The notes beneath the pieces are model-generated. The model did no database searches and was not told the origin of the DNA. It saw only the letters and a list, made by a program, of their open reading frames with translations. Of a DNA stretch of 64,000 bases, positions 53,199 through 61,499 are shown piece by piece; within the stretch, counting starts at the first letter, position 1; each line of letters begins with the position of its first letter. Origin of the DNA: Ignisphaera sp. (GTDB taxonomy: Archaea; Thermoproteota; Thermoprotei_A; Sulfolobales; Ignisphaeraceae); NCBI GenBank assembly GCA_038735125.1, contig JAVYNU010000003.1, forward strand, positions 104,296-168,295, read 5' to 3'. Both the position numbers and the translations under genes were made by a program.

Positions 53199-53879
53199 CT
53201 ATTTCTCTATCCCAAGTTCTTCATAGATCTCCTTAGGTGCTATAAGCCTTGCACCACGGCTTGCCTCATGCCTCTTCTTGAGCTCTCTCTCCTTCTGCTT
53301 CTTCTTCCACTTGTACTTGTGTGTTCCCCTAAGACCTCTAACAGCCAGCAACCCTCTCATCTTTCTGCCAGCAGAGGTCTTGCCCCTGAAGACCCTGCCA
53401 CGCTGACTTGGATTCGCTATCCAGTTTATGTCGGGGTCACTTAGTATCGCTGGGTGGTGTGGGTCTACAAGAATCACTTCATAGTATTTGTATAAACCAT
53501 CTTCGCCAACATAGTAGCTATTGAGAACCTCTAGATTCCTATACTTTCTAGCTGCCCTCTCCTCTGCTATAAGTTGCAGATTCTTTCTAGGCGAATGGCC
53601 ATATATGCCCATTCTCTTTGGTCTCCTACCAGAGTTTGGACGCGGTTTTCTTAGACCACCTTTTCTAACTCTAACCCTAACTACGACGAATCCTGGCTTA
53701 GCTTTATATCCAAGTCTTCTGGCTCTGTCTATCCTAGTAGGCTTCTCAACCCTTACTATCGATGGCTGTCTCCTCCACTCGATTAGCCTCATCTTCATTA
53801 GCTGCCCATGTTCACCTTCGTATGGTTTTTTCCATGCAAGAGCCATGTAACGATACATCGATTGTGCCACTAAAGCCAC
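53199..53879 (-). CDS. rpl15e: Large-subunit ribosomal protein eL15
   Basis: A 226-residue basic protein with the eL15 signature ([80 protein letters not shown]). It is somewhat longer than the usual 190-200 because of a C-terminal Lys-rich extension (REASRG-like [19 protein letters not shown]). It converges on the ATPase gene, and a divergent promoter region serves the GTPase. Confidence 0.95.
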   Translation of the reverse strand: MALVAQSMYRYMALAWKKPYEGEHGQLMKMRLIEWRRQPSIVRVEKPTRIDRARRLGYKAKPGFVVVRVRVRKGGLRKPRPNSGRRPKRMGIYGHSPRKNLQLIAEERAARKYRNLEVLNSYYVGEDGLYKYYEVILVDPHHPAILSDPDINWIANPSQRGRVFRGKTSAGRKMRGLLAVRGLRGTHKYKWKKKQKERELKKRHEASRGARLIAPKEIYEELGIEK

Positions 53880-53960
53880 CCTTTTTCTCTACAGCTTTTA
53901 CACTGTCTATCGATAACTAGTTTTAAGCAGTAATGAAAATTAGTGCCATGGGAAGGTTTT

Positions 53961-55181
53961 ATGCCTATACCAAAAATCTATATAGGGCTACTGGGAAAGA
54001 CAAATGTCGGCAAATCAACGTTCTTCTCCGCAGCCACACTTGTCCCCACAAAGATTGAGAACAGACCTTTTGTGACCTTAGAGCCCAATACAGCAATCGC
54101 ATATGTTAGAAGAACTTGTGTCCACAAAGAGCTTGGCCTCTCAAAATGCAGTCCAGTATCTTCTCTGTGCATCAATGGCGAGAGGTTTATCCCTATAATT
54201 CTAGTTGATTTGCCTGGCCTGGTTAAAGATGCTCACAAGGGCAGAGGGCTTGGAAACAAGTTCCTCGATGCAATCAGACAGGCAGACGCCCTTATACACG
54301 TTATTGATGTGTCTGGCTCTACAGATGAGGATGGAAGGCCTGTGAAGCCTGGGTATAGAGATCCCATAGAGGATGTCATAGAAATTGAGAGGGAATATGA
54401 TGAGTGGATGTATGGAATAATATCCAAGGACTGGCCACGACTGGCAAGAGCATTGGACACCATGAATCAGAGCCAAGTGATCGACACCTTGGCCCAGAGG
54501 CTCTCTGGACTATCTATAACAAGGACTCATGTAGCTAAAGCCCTTGCTGCCACGGGTTTAGAGAACTCCAAGCCATCGTCTTGGAGAGAAGAAGAGCTTA
54601 GAATGTTTATGAAGACTCTTAGAGAGATTGCCAAACCCATTATTATCGCTGCAAACAAAATCGATGTTCCAGAGGCTAGAGAACTCTACAAAAACCTTGT
54701 CAAAAGATTGCCAAACAGGATAATAGTGCCTGTTACAGCACTTGGAGAGCTAATGCTTAGAAGATTTGCTGAAAAAGGCTATGTCGAGTACCTTCCAGGA
54801 GACCCAGACTTTGTGATAAAGGATAGGTCTGCTTTCACACAACAGCAACTGAAGGGCTTAGAACTTTTGAGGGAGATAATGAAAGAGATTGGCGGTACCG
54901 GGGTTCAGAAAGCATTGAATAGCGTGGTTTTCGACGGCCTCAACAAAATTGTTGTCTATCCAGTCGAGGATGAGAATAGGTATACTGATAGCAAGGGAAA
55001 TGTTCTCCCAGATGCATACCTAGTTACCAAGGGCTCTAAAGCCATAGACCTTGCATACCTAGTTCACACCGACCTCGGCAAAAGATTTCTCTACGCAATA
55101 AACGCCAAAACCAAACAAAGAATAGGTAAAGACTATGAGCTTAAAGACGGGGATGTGATAAAAATTGTTGCAACTGTGTAG
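53961..55181 (+). CDS. YchF/OBG-family GTPase (archaeal type)
   Basis: A 406-residue protein when started at the second ATG (MPIPKIYIGLLGK). G1 is GLLGKTNVGKSTFFSAAT, G2 lies in the RPFVTLEPN segment, G3 is VDLPGLVKDAHKGRGLGNKF, and G4 is AANKIDVPEA. A C-terminal TGS domain is visible (DLAYLVHTDLGKRFLYAIN, with KDGDVIKIV). Members bind ribosomes. It is followed ten bases later by a COG1325 gene, a common archaeal neighbourhood. Confidence 0.92.
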   Translation: MPIPKIYIGLLGKTNVGKSTFFSAATLVPTKIENRPFVTLEPNTAIAYVRRTCVHKELGLSKCSPVSSLCINGERFIPIILVDLPGLVKDAHKGRGLGNKFLDAIRQADALIHVIDVSGSTDEDGRPVKPGYRDPIEDVIEIEREYDEWMYGIISKDWPRLARALDTMNQSQVIDTLAQRLSGLSITRTHVAKALAATGLENSKPSSWREEELRMFMKTLREIAKPIIIAANKIDVPEARELYKNLVKRLPNRIIVPVTALGELMLRRFAEKGYVEYLPGDPDFVIKDRSAFTQQQLKGLELLREIMKEIGGTGVQKALNSVVFDGLNKIVVYPVEDENRYTDSKGNVLPDAYLVTKGSKAIDLAYLVHTDLGKRFLYAINAKTKQRIGKDYELKDGDVIKIVATV

Positions 55182-55190
55182 TGGGTATAT

Positions 55191-55664
55191 ATGCAAGAAA
55201 GCGATAAGAGAAAAGCCCTGTTAACAGAAATCACATTGACAACGCTGTGCCACGCTACCGAGGATTGCAACAAGGTTAAACAAGCATTGCTTAACCTCGT
55301 CCCACAGGATATAGCATCCTCAGCACAGCTACTTGCAGACACCATGAAGGGATTCTACGGCAACATCATCACAAGATTTGAGCTCAGAGCCCACGGCAAT
55401 GATGCGCAAAAGGTTTTGGAGCATCTTGCAAAGCTTCTAAGCGAAAGCGATAGGAGATATATTATAAGCTCCCTTGAGATCAGATACGATAGGAAATCGA
55501 ACAAAGTGTTTATTAGAATAGATAAGCAGAGCGCCTATCTCAAAACGCCATTTGTTTCCGAAGGCGACGACATCGTAAAAATCGTTTTGTCGTTTTCCAT
55601 GCTAAGATCCTTGGATAGTGTTAGAGAGGTTCTAGAGGAGATATTCTTTGGCCCAAAGAAGTAA
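55191..55664 (+). CDS. Predicted exosome-associated RNA-binding protein (COG1325/DUF54)
   Basis: A 157-residue protein whose order of strands and helices (LLTEITLTTLCHATEDCNKV, IITRFELRAHGNDAQKVLEH, YIISSLEIRYDRKSNKVFIR, DIVKIVLSFSML) matches the COG1325 family of small archaeal RNA-binding proteins. These genes are often beside RNase P subunits and ribosomal genes. Its biochemical role is not settled. The Rnp3 gene begins near its end. Confidence 0.78.
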   Translation: MQESDKRKALLTEITLTTLCHATEDCNKVKQALLNLVPQDIASSAQLLADTMKGFYGNIITRFELRAHGNDAQKVLEHLAKLLSESDRRYIISSLEIRYDRKSNKVFIRIDKQSAYLKTPFVSEGDDIVKIVLSFSMLRSLDSVREVLEEIFFGPKK

Positions 55665-55671
55665 GGCAAAC

Positions 55672-56313
55672 ATGCTTGTATTGTTTGATTCGTGCGAAGA
55701 CATTAAAAAGTACATTGATTCCGATGCCAATGCTGGGTTGATTGGCTTGGAAGAAAAGTTCTTTGAAAAATGCAGAGACATGCTTCCATTAATAGACGAA
55801 AACAATGTTGTTTTAGTGCCGAGGAGCTTGAAGCCTGTAAGCAGAAAATCTATTCCACATGAGTCTAGCATAGGAGGGGCTATAACATCTTACATACCAT
55901 TTGATACACAGTCAGCCCGCACACTAGCAAAAATTCGAAGACCTAGCATCATCCTAATCACGCCCGGCACCTTGAAATATGTAGACGAGGCTCAGATAAA
56001 CTTTATGAGGCAATCACATGAGCGAAAATTTCTAGAGGTTGCACTAGGGCATTTCGTAAAGATGCTTGGAGAGAATGGAAAGGGGTATGCACAGGTGGAG
56101 AGGGCGTTTAGAATCCTTGGAGATGTTATTGAGAGGGCTCTGAAATACGATGTTGGTGTTGTTGTTTCTGGTGCTGTAGAGCCTTATCCCAAAACGCTTT
56201 TCACTAGCCACCTCGACTTAATACTTTTTTCGATTGGCTTTTCAAAAAGAGAGAGGCGGATGGTGCTAGAGGTCTACCCCTTTGAGATGCTGAAAACAAT
56301 GTTTGGTGGCTAA
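55672..56313 (+). CDS. rnp3: RNase P protein component 3 (Rpp30 family)
   Basis: A 213-residue TIM-barrel-like RNase P subunit when started at the ATG at 55672 (MLVLFDSCEDIKKYIDSDAN). An upstream TTG at 55648 would add eight residues and overlap COG1325. Family-like segments are IRRPSIILITPGTLKYVDEA, VALGHFVKMLGENGKGYAQV and VVVSGAVEPYPKTLFTSHLD. It lies between COG1325 and Rnp2, the common crenarchaeal order. Confidence 0.85.
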   Translation: MLVLFDSCEDIKKYIDSDANAGLIGLEEKFFEKCRDMLPLIDENNVVLVPRSLKPVSRKSIPHESSIGGAITSYIPFDTQSARTLAKIRRPSIILITPGTLKYVDEAQINFMRQSHERKFLEVALGHFVKMLGENGKGYAQVERAFRILGDVIERALKYDVGVVVSGAVEPYPKTLFTSHLDLILFSIGFSKRERRMVLEVYPFEMLKTMFGG

Positions 56314-56316
56314 GCA

Positions 56317-56766
56317 TTGGAGGTGCTACTCCTCATAGCCATTGCGCTGTCTTTGGCGTCGCTAGTCACATCCATTGTCTGTGCATATAAGGTTAGGAAA
56401 TATGTTTCAACGCTTCTAGACGAGCTTTCCCTATCGTTGCTCACAAGGAGAAAGAGTAGGAGGGTGAAGAGATATGTTCTGCTAAAGTTTGTGTGCAGCG
56501 ATAAAACAGATTTGAAGAGTTTTGTAAACGGGCTTGAAAAGATTGTGGCAAGGTTTCTTGGAGAACTAGACAAAATCGACTGTGGCATAACTGTTGCATC
56601 TGTTTCAACAGCTTCTAGAAGAGCCATCATAAGGGTTACTGGAGACTATAGATGTGTGAAAAGAGTCTTGGTAGCGCTGTCCATTCAGCACATATTATTT
56701 GACAGCTGTATAGTCGTTCCTCTGAGAACCTCGGGTCTACTATCAAGGCTAAGAAAAATGCTCTAA
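56317..56766 (+). CDS. rnp2: RNase P protein component 2 (Pop5 family) with an N-terminal hydrophobic helix
   Basis: A 149-residue protein starting at TTG, three bases after Rnp3. Residues about 48-140 form the Pop5 RNA-binding fold (RRVKRYVLLKFVC, ASRRAIIRVTGDYRCVKRVL). Residues 1-28 (EVLLLIAIALSLASLVTSIV) form a strongly hydrophobic helix followed by a basic stretch, which would make a membrane anchor. Pop5 proteins are normally soluble, so this N-terminus is unusual unless the real start is an internal codon near residue 45. Confidence 0.75.
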   Translation: MEVLLLIAIALSLASLVTSIVCAYKVRKYVSTLLDELSLSLLTRRKSRRVKRYVLLKFVCSDKTDLKSFVNGLEKIVARFLGELDKIDCGITVASVSTASRRAIIRVTGDYRCVKRVLVALSIQHILFDSCIVVPLRTSGLLSRLRKML

Positions 56767-56776
56767 CATCCTAATG

Positions 56777-57103
56777 CTAGGACCTCAGAATTGTTACTAT
56801 ACTCTCCAAGAACTTTACAGCCTCCTCAAACTCCTCCCTGCCCCTCTGAGACAACCTGTATAGAGTCTCACCACCAGATTTTACAGTCTCTAGAAGCCCC
56901 TCTCTAGCCATTCTATAAACAACACTGTATATAGTTATAGTCGATGCCTTTATCCCCATATCATTCCTCAATATTTTCACAATGTCGTAGCCCCTCAAAG
57001 GCTCTCTATTCATCAGCGCCTTTGCGACGTATATCCACAGCGTTTCCACAGTCAGCTTCCTCTTCAACCTCCTCACAGCTTTTGACTCCATAGAGTCTTG
57101 CAC
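56777..57103 (-). CDS. PadR-like winged-helix transcription regulator
   Basis: A 108-residue protein. The winged helix spans residues about 19-85 (LWIYVAKALMNREPLRGYDI, STITIYSVVYRMAREGLLET, GETLYRLSQRGREEFEEA), ending in a short dimerisation helix. It is divergent from inositol-phosphate synthase across a 98-base gap containing a duplicated 14-base element, which may be its operator. Confidence 0.82.
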   Translation of the reverse strand: MQDSMESKAVRRLKRKLTVETLWIYVAKALMNREPLRGYDIVKILRNDMGIKASTITIYSVVYRMAREGLLETVKSGGETLYRLSQRGREEFEEAVKFLESIVTILRS

Positions 57104-57147
57104 CTGTTTTTCAAGAGCCGGTCGCTTGTACGAGATCTATAATTAAG

Positions 57148-57177
57148 GTTTATATATCTCTCTGTTTATATATCTCT
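57148..57177 (+). promoter_or_regulatory. Tandem 14-base direct repeat overlapping TATA boxes
   Basis: GTTTATATATCTCT occurs at 57148-57161 and again, unchanged, at 57164-57177. Each copy contains a TATA box (TTTATATA). The second is centred about 33 bases before the ino1 ATG (57202), a good spacing; the first would start transcription about 16 bases upstream. The duplication could be two promoters or a regulator site overlying the TATA box. Confidence 0.6.
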
Positions 57178-57201
57178 GCAGAAATATTTGCGGCGAGAAA
57201 T

Positions 57202-58329
57202 ATGGTTAGAGTTGGAATTGTTGGCGTTGGAAACATTGCAGCAATGTTTATCCAGGCAGTAGAGTATTATAGGAGACATGAGAAAGAAGATGGGCTGATA
57301 CACCGCATAATCAGAAATTACAGAGTATATGATATCAGATTCGCATACGCTATCGACGTCTCCAAAAACAAGGTTGGCAAAGACCTCTCCGAAGCCATAT
57401 TCGCCAAGCCAAACCAGGTTCCAAAGTACATCGATGTGCCTAGAACAGGCGTTGTTGTCAGAATGGGTAGGGTTCTAGACGGTGTTGCAGAGCACATGAG
57501 AGAGGATTTTGAGCCCGCCAACGAGCCCGAGCCAAGCCTCCACGAAATTGCAAAAGAGCTCGAGGAAAACAACGTCGATGTTCTCGTGAATCTTCTTCCA
57601 GTTGGAAGTGCACAGGCATCTAGATTCTATGCAGAGGCAGCGGCAAAAGCTGGTGTAGCATTTGTTAACTGTATTCCCGAGTTCATAGCCAGCGACCCAG
57701 CATACAGCAAAATGTTTGAGGAGAACAACACCCTCGTTCTAGGCGATGACATAAAGGGGCAACTAGGCTCAACAATAGTTCACAGAGCCCTTGCAAGCCT
57801 AGTCGCTATGAGGGGCGGAGAAATCGTCGAATCCTACCAGCTCAACGTCGGTGGAAACACAGACTTCAAGAACATGCTCGATCATAGCAGGCTCCACAGC
57901 AAGAAGATAAGCAAGACAATGGCTGTCGCATCCACGCAGCCAGACCCTGAGAAAATATTGGAAAATCTCTTTGCAGGTCCAAGCGGCTACATACCATTCC
58001 TCGGAAACACCAAGGTCGCATACATATACATGAAGGTGCTCGGCTTCATGGGGCTCCCAATAACAATAGATTTGAAGCTAACAGTAGACGACAAGGCAAT
58101 GGCCTCTGCAATCCTAGCAGATGTTGTTAGACTGGCAAAGGCGTTAAGAGACAAGGGTGTTAAGGGAAGCCCGGACTGGGCATCAGCATTCTACTTCAAG
58201 TACCCGCCAAAACAGGCTAAAAGCGATGAGGAGGCTCTACTCAACCTCTATCTAAAGCTCGAAGAGCTTGGAATAGACATAGAGCCTAAGAGACTCTACC
58301 TGTGGAACTATCTAAAACAAAAGCAATAG
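57202..58329 (+). CDS. ino1: L-myo-inositol-1-phosphate synthase
   Basis: A 375-residue NAD-dependent enzyme that converts glucose 6-phosphate to inositol 1-phosphate, the entry to archaetidylinositol lipids and to di-inositol phosphate solutes of hyperthermophiles. Motifs are MVRVGIVGVGNIAAMFIQAV (dinucleotide fold), VDVLVNLLPVGSAQASRFYA, LGDDIKGQLGSTIVHRALAS, the catalytic region LNVGGNTDFKNMLD and AYIYMKVLGFMG. Length fits the archaeal type. Confidence 0.93.
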   Translation: MVRVGIVGVGNIAAMFIQAVEYYRRHEKEDGLIHRIIRNYRVYDIRFAYAIDVSKNKVGKDLSEAIFAKPNQVPKYIDVPRTGVVVRMGRVLDGVAEHMREDFEPANEPEPSLHEIAKELEENNVDVLVNLLPVGSAQASRFYAEAAAKAGVAFVNCIPEFIASDPAYSKMFEENNTLVLGDDIKGQLGSTIVHRALASLVAMRGGEIVESYQLNVGGNTDFKNMLDHSRLHSKKISKTMAVASTQPDPEKILENLFAGPSGYIPFLGNTKVAYIYMKVLGFMGLPITIDLKLTVDDKAMASAILADVVRLAKALRDKGVKGSPDWASAFYFKYPPKQAKSDEEALLNLYLKLEELGIDIEPKRLYLWNYLKQKQ

Positions 58330-58373
58330 GCTTATTACACCACCAAGCCTTTTCCACTTTCTGCAACAACTAG

Positions 58374-58442
58374 AAGAGATGATGATGCCGCTCCAAACAG
58401 TTTGCTAGACACAATATGAAGACCCCGCGACGAACTGATCAA
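58374..58442 (+). ncRNA. Weak box C/D guide RNA candidate
   Basis: A C box ATGATGA (58379-58385) and a D box CTGA (58435-58438) lie 49 bases apart in the gap after ino1. A plausible D guide is AGACCCCGCGACGAA. No clean D' or C' box is found between, so the internal structure is uncertain. Confidence 0.33.
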
Positions 58443-58483
58443 ACCACCGCCTAGAGGATATCGCAATGCTATTACCTGTTGCT

Positions 58484-59659
58484 TCAATTGTGTGAGAAGT
58501 CTATGCTATAGACAATCGATGGAAGTGTGCCGTGTATCACCCTAAGCCTCTCTATACGGGCATCGTCAAACCCTGCCAAAACCCTCTCCGCCACCTTGGT
58601 TGCCGATGTTATGAATACGATCTTTCTAAAGCTGTTCTCCCTCAGAACAGCAATAGCTTTTCTATATAGCTTCTCAAGACCACCCGGCTTCATCCTATAG
58701 CCATATGGAGGGTTGAACACAGCTATATCCATTTCAACTCCAAACTCGTGCTCCAAACCCCTAATCTTCGGTGTGATCTCTACCATATCCCCAGCTATGA
58801 ATATTGTAGAGTCGTCTACACCAGCATTCTTCGCATTTATTACAGCGCCCTCCACAAACCTCGGATTTATGTCCACCCCTATGTGTATCCTCTCCCACTC
58901 AACCAAGCTCTTCATACACAGCTTATCTATTTCGTCTACCACCTGTGGGAAAAGCCTGTCCAGCATGCCGAGGTCTATACTCCTCCTCGCTATACATGGG
59001 ATCTCCACACCCTTACTAGCTAAAGCAGCTTCAATAGCCACTGTTCCCCCACCGCACATAGGGTCGTACAGCCCATCCCCAGGTCTCCAACCTGCTATTC
59101 TAAGCATTGCAGATGCTATTGTACTTTTTAACGCTGCTGGATGGCTGAAAACCCTATACCTTCTTCTGTGGAGAGATTCTCTCGTAAGTGAAATGGCCAC
59201 AACTAGTCTACTCCCATTGAGCTCTACATAGATCTCAACATCAGGCTCATCAAGATTCACCCTAAGCCTAACGCCCTTCGCCTGCATATAGCCATCTATC
59301 ACAGCCTGCCCCGCCACCCTACCTATATCAATACTCGTAAAACTGTGTTCACCAATTCTCTCAGGCCTTATTGCAAAGGATTGGCTAGGCTCTAAAAACA
59401 ATGTGAAGTCTATGCCCCTAACAATCTTGTATATCTCATCAAGTGTAGAGACGTTTTCTGCAGACTCTACGATATAATATATGTTGTTTGCAATACGAGA
59501 ACGAAAAACATTCACAATGTTAGCCCTATCAACATCTATGAATACCCTGCCACTCGACTTTTCAAGTATATTAACGTTAGCAAGCTCCTTGAGCTCCTCA
59601 GCCAGAACCCCCTCAAAGCCCGTATCAGACGTAACCAAAAGCCTCAAGAGACCCACCAC
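58484..59659 (-). CDS. THUMP-domain RNA methyltransferase (Trm14/RlmL-like)
   Basis: A 391-residue protein starting at GTG. Residues about 1-165 form a THUMP RNA-binding domain (LLVTSDTGFEGVLAEELKEL, with FAIRPERIGEHSFTSIDIGR). The methyltransferase domain has YDPMCGGGTVAIEAALASKG, VDINPRFVEGAVINAKNAGV and the catalytic NPPYGYRMK. It is predicted to make m2G in tRNA (position 6 in Trm14). A C/D guide RNA lies in its 5' flank. Confidence 0.88.
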   Translation of the reverse strand: MVGLLRLLVTSDTGFEGVLAEELKELANVNILEKSSGRVFIDVDRANIVNVFRSRIANNIYYIVESAENVSTLDEIYKIVRGIDFTLFLEPSQSFAIRPERIGEHSFTSIDIGRVAGQAVIDGYMQAKGVRLRVNLDEPDVEIYVELNGSRLVVAISLTRESLHRRRYRVFSHPAALKSTIASAMLRIAGWRPGDGLYDPMCGGGTVAIEAALASKGVEIPCIARRSIDLGMLDRLFPQVVDEIDKLCMKSLVEWERIHIGVDINPRFVEGAVINAKNAGVDDSTIFIAGDMVEITPKIRGLEHEFGVEMDIAVFNPPYGYRMKPGGLEKLYRKAIAVLRENSFRKIVFITSATKVAERVLAGFDDARIERLRVIHGTLPSIVYSIDFSHN

Positions 59660-59661
59660 AG

Positions 59662-59722
59662 CTTGTCAGACAGCCACCGCAACCTCATCACTCGGTAGCG
59701 GTCGGGATTGACATCATCCAAA
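59662..59722 (-). ncRNA. Box C/D guide RNA directly upstream of the THUMP methylase
   Basis: Minus strand: C box ATGATGT (59717-59711), 15-nt guide CAATCCCGACCGCTA, D'-like CCGA (59695-59692), C' GTGATGA (59691-59685), 15-nt guide GGTTGCGGTGGCTGT, and D CTGA (59669-59666). Guides of equal length and strong C'/D boxes support it; the D' box is poor and abuts C' with no spacer. Predicted targets are UAGCGGUCGGGAUUG (fifth base, G) and ACAGCCACCGCAACC (fifth base, C). It ends only seven bases before the GTG start of the methylase. Confidence 0.7.
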
Positions 59723-59767
59723 AGCTATTTGCTCCAACAAGACTAATAAATGTGTTGCCCAGCTGAT

Positions 59768-60454
59768 CTATCTACATGAGACTATTCTTGTGCCCACAAC
59801 CTCCCCCGAGAGGATCCTCTCGAAGTTCCCAGAGTCAAATCCGTTGAAAACAACAACCTCTATACAACTTCTTTTAATGACCTGCACAGCTATGGGATCC
59901 AAAAGCTCGTAGCCTCCAGCCTCAAACCTCTGGCTCATAACCTGTCCAAGCACATCTATAGATATGCTATCAAATCTCTTTGCATCTGGAAACCTCTTCG
60001 GATCTTTATCATATACTCCATCCACATCAGTTGCATAAAGCATTCTCCTAATCCCAAGCGTCTCAGCAACCACAGCTGCAACAGCAGCTGTTGACTGCCC
60101 TGGCTGAAGACCGCCAACAACAACGACTTTGCCAGTGCTCCAAGCCCTCTGCACATCCTCTATACTCCTAGGTATGGGAACATATGCGTAGTCCCCAAGC
60201 GCATATGCAAGCAAAAGCGCATTGATGCGCGCAATCTCGATTCCAATCATATCTGCTTGTGCATTATTCAGCCTCAATGCTCTTGCACATCTTATGTATG
60301 TCCTAGCCTGCTGCCCACCACCAACAACGACAGCAATCCTCCTGCCACTATCAACAGCTCTTATAATAGCTTGCACATACCTCTCGATAAGCTCTGGGCT
60401 ATCTGGATTCACAATCTTTCCAGATAGCTTTAACAAGACCTTTTCTCCAGCCAT
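59768..60454 (-). CDS. pyrH: Uridylate (UMP) kinase, archaeal type
   Basis: A 228-residue amino-acid-kinase-fold enzyme if begun at the Met at 60454 (MAGEKVLLKLSGKIVN); the frame opens five codons earlier. Motifs are VLLKLSGK (phosphate loop), RIAVVVGGGQQARTYIR, VVVVGGLQPGQSTAAVAA and the ATP-binding MLYATDVDGVYDKDPKRFP. It makes UDP from UMP. It stands alone with AT-rich flanks. Confidence 0.93.
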   Translation of the reverse strand: MAGEKVLLKLSGKIVNPDSPELIERYVQAIIRAVDSGRRIAVVVGGGQQARTYIRCARALRLNNAQADMIGIEIARINALLLAYALGDYAYVPIPRSIEDVQRAWSTGKVVVVGGLQPGQSTAAVAAVVAETLGIRRMLYATDVDGVYDKDPKRFPDAKRFDSISIDVLGQVMSQRFEAGGYELLDPIAVQVIKRSCIEVVVFNGFDSGNFERILSGEVVGTRIVSCR

Positions 60455-60479
60455 ATCACACACATCCACATACTTCTAG

Positions 60480-61499
60480 AGTTGCATACCTCTATAGGAA
60501 TATAAAAGCTTTGAGATCTGGAGAAACCATTCAGATGACTATCTACATGATCTATACACCATACCATATAATCAAAGCCAATACCATTGTATCGATGATT
60601 TTCATACATATAATACAATCTCGTAATGCAACTACGAATAAATTTGTCTGTGCATTGTTCGATACACTAGTATATCGACTAGATTAGTAGCTAATACTCA
60701 AAGATCATTCAATTGCTTTACAAAAAATTCATTCAATTGAAATGACATAGCCTCTGGCCTTGGGGTCTGAAGCAAGATTTATCAAACGGGTTATAGCCCA
60801 AGACGTTAAAATATCTAAATAAGCCGAATATTATGAGAATTACTGACATAATGAAGTGTTATGATGATCAATATTGAAATATGTACACTATCTGTATTGA
60901 AATAAAGCGAACCAGTTGGTGTATAGGTAAGTCGATCAGCTAGTATACCTAGTAGCTAGTTATCCAGCTGGCTTCAGAACCATCTCAACTAGTTTGGAAC
61001 ACTAAACGCTTTGGGCTAACAGCGTGGTATCTAACACTTATAAATTAGCATTTTTGAGACATTTGTTTTGCAACTGGATTTGATAAGGAATTGATTGGAG
61101 CTGTTCATACAATGTTTCCAATTTTGAGATAGAGGAAAACAGCGTATATACACCTCATGCAGCATATAGACTCTATTGGGTTTCATCAGCCTATGGAGTG
61201 TCGTAAAACTGCTTAACTTTACTGGCTGAAAGTTAAGCACCACTTAACTACACCATCAACCAGTAAAGACCCTACGAAACCCACAAACATTCTTCACAGA
61301 CTCTCATCAGCTTCATCAAGCTTAAGGAGAATTATGAGTCCAAGGCAGTGTCTTCAGAGTTACTTACACCTAAATCAAGCTATATACACATTTGACCGTG
61401 GACCAATTTTCATTAAAAGATATATACATTAACTTGCTAGCTTCATATATAGAATAAGAAATAGCCATGTAAGAATAATTATATTGTGGATGACTTTGT
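60480..61499. other. 1-kb gap without a supported gene
   Basis: AT-rich sequence with many short direct and inverted repeats (for example CATTCAATTG at about 60706 and 60734) and several tiny open frames lacking ribosome binding sites. A perfect hairpin lies at 61211-61238. TATA-like TTAAAAGATATATACATTAA near 61410-61430 is far from the KaiC-like ATG; the nearer AATTATATTG near 61478 may serve it. Composition suggests decayed sequence, but I cannot name a source. Confidence 0.45.
61211..61238. repeat. Perfect 10-bp inverted repeat
   Basis: GCTTAACTTT and AAAGTTAAGC enclose the 8-base loop ACTGGCTG. It sits in the long gap before the KaiC-like gene. It could be a regulator site, a terminator stem or a relic of a mobile element end. 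No poly-T tract follows. Confidence 0.5.

Noticed and set aside
60830..60890. C/D RNA candidate in the gap after pyrH
   Set aside because: An ATGATGA and a CTGA occur, but in the wrong order and spacing for a complete C-D'-C'-D set.
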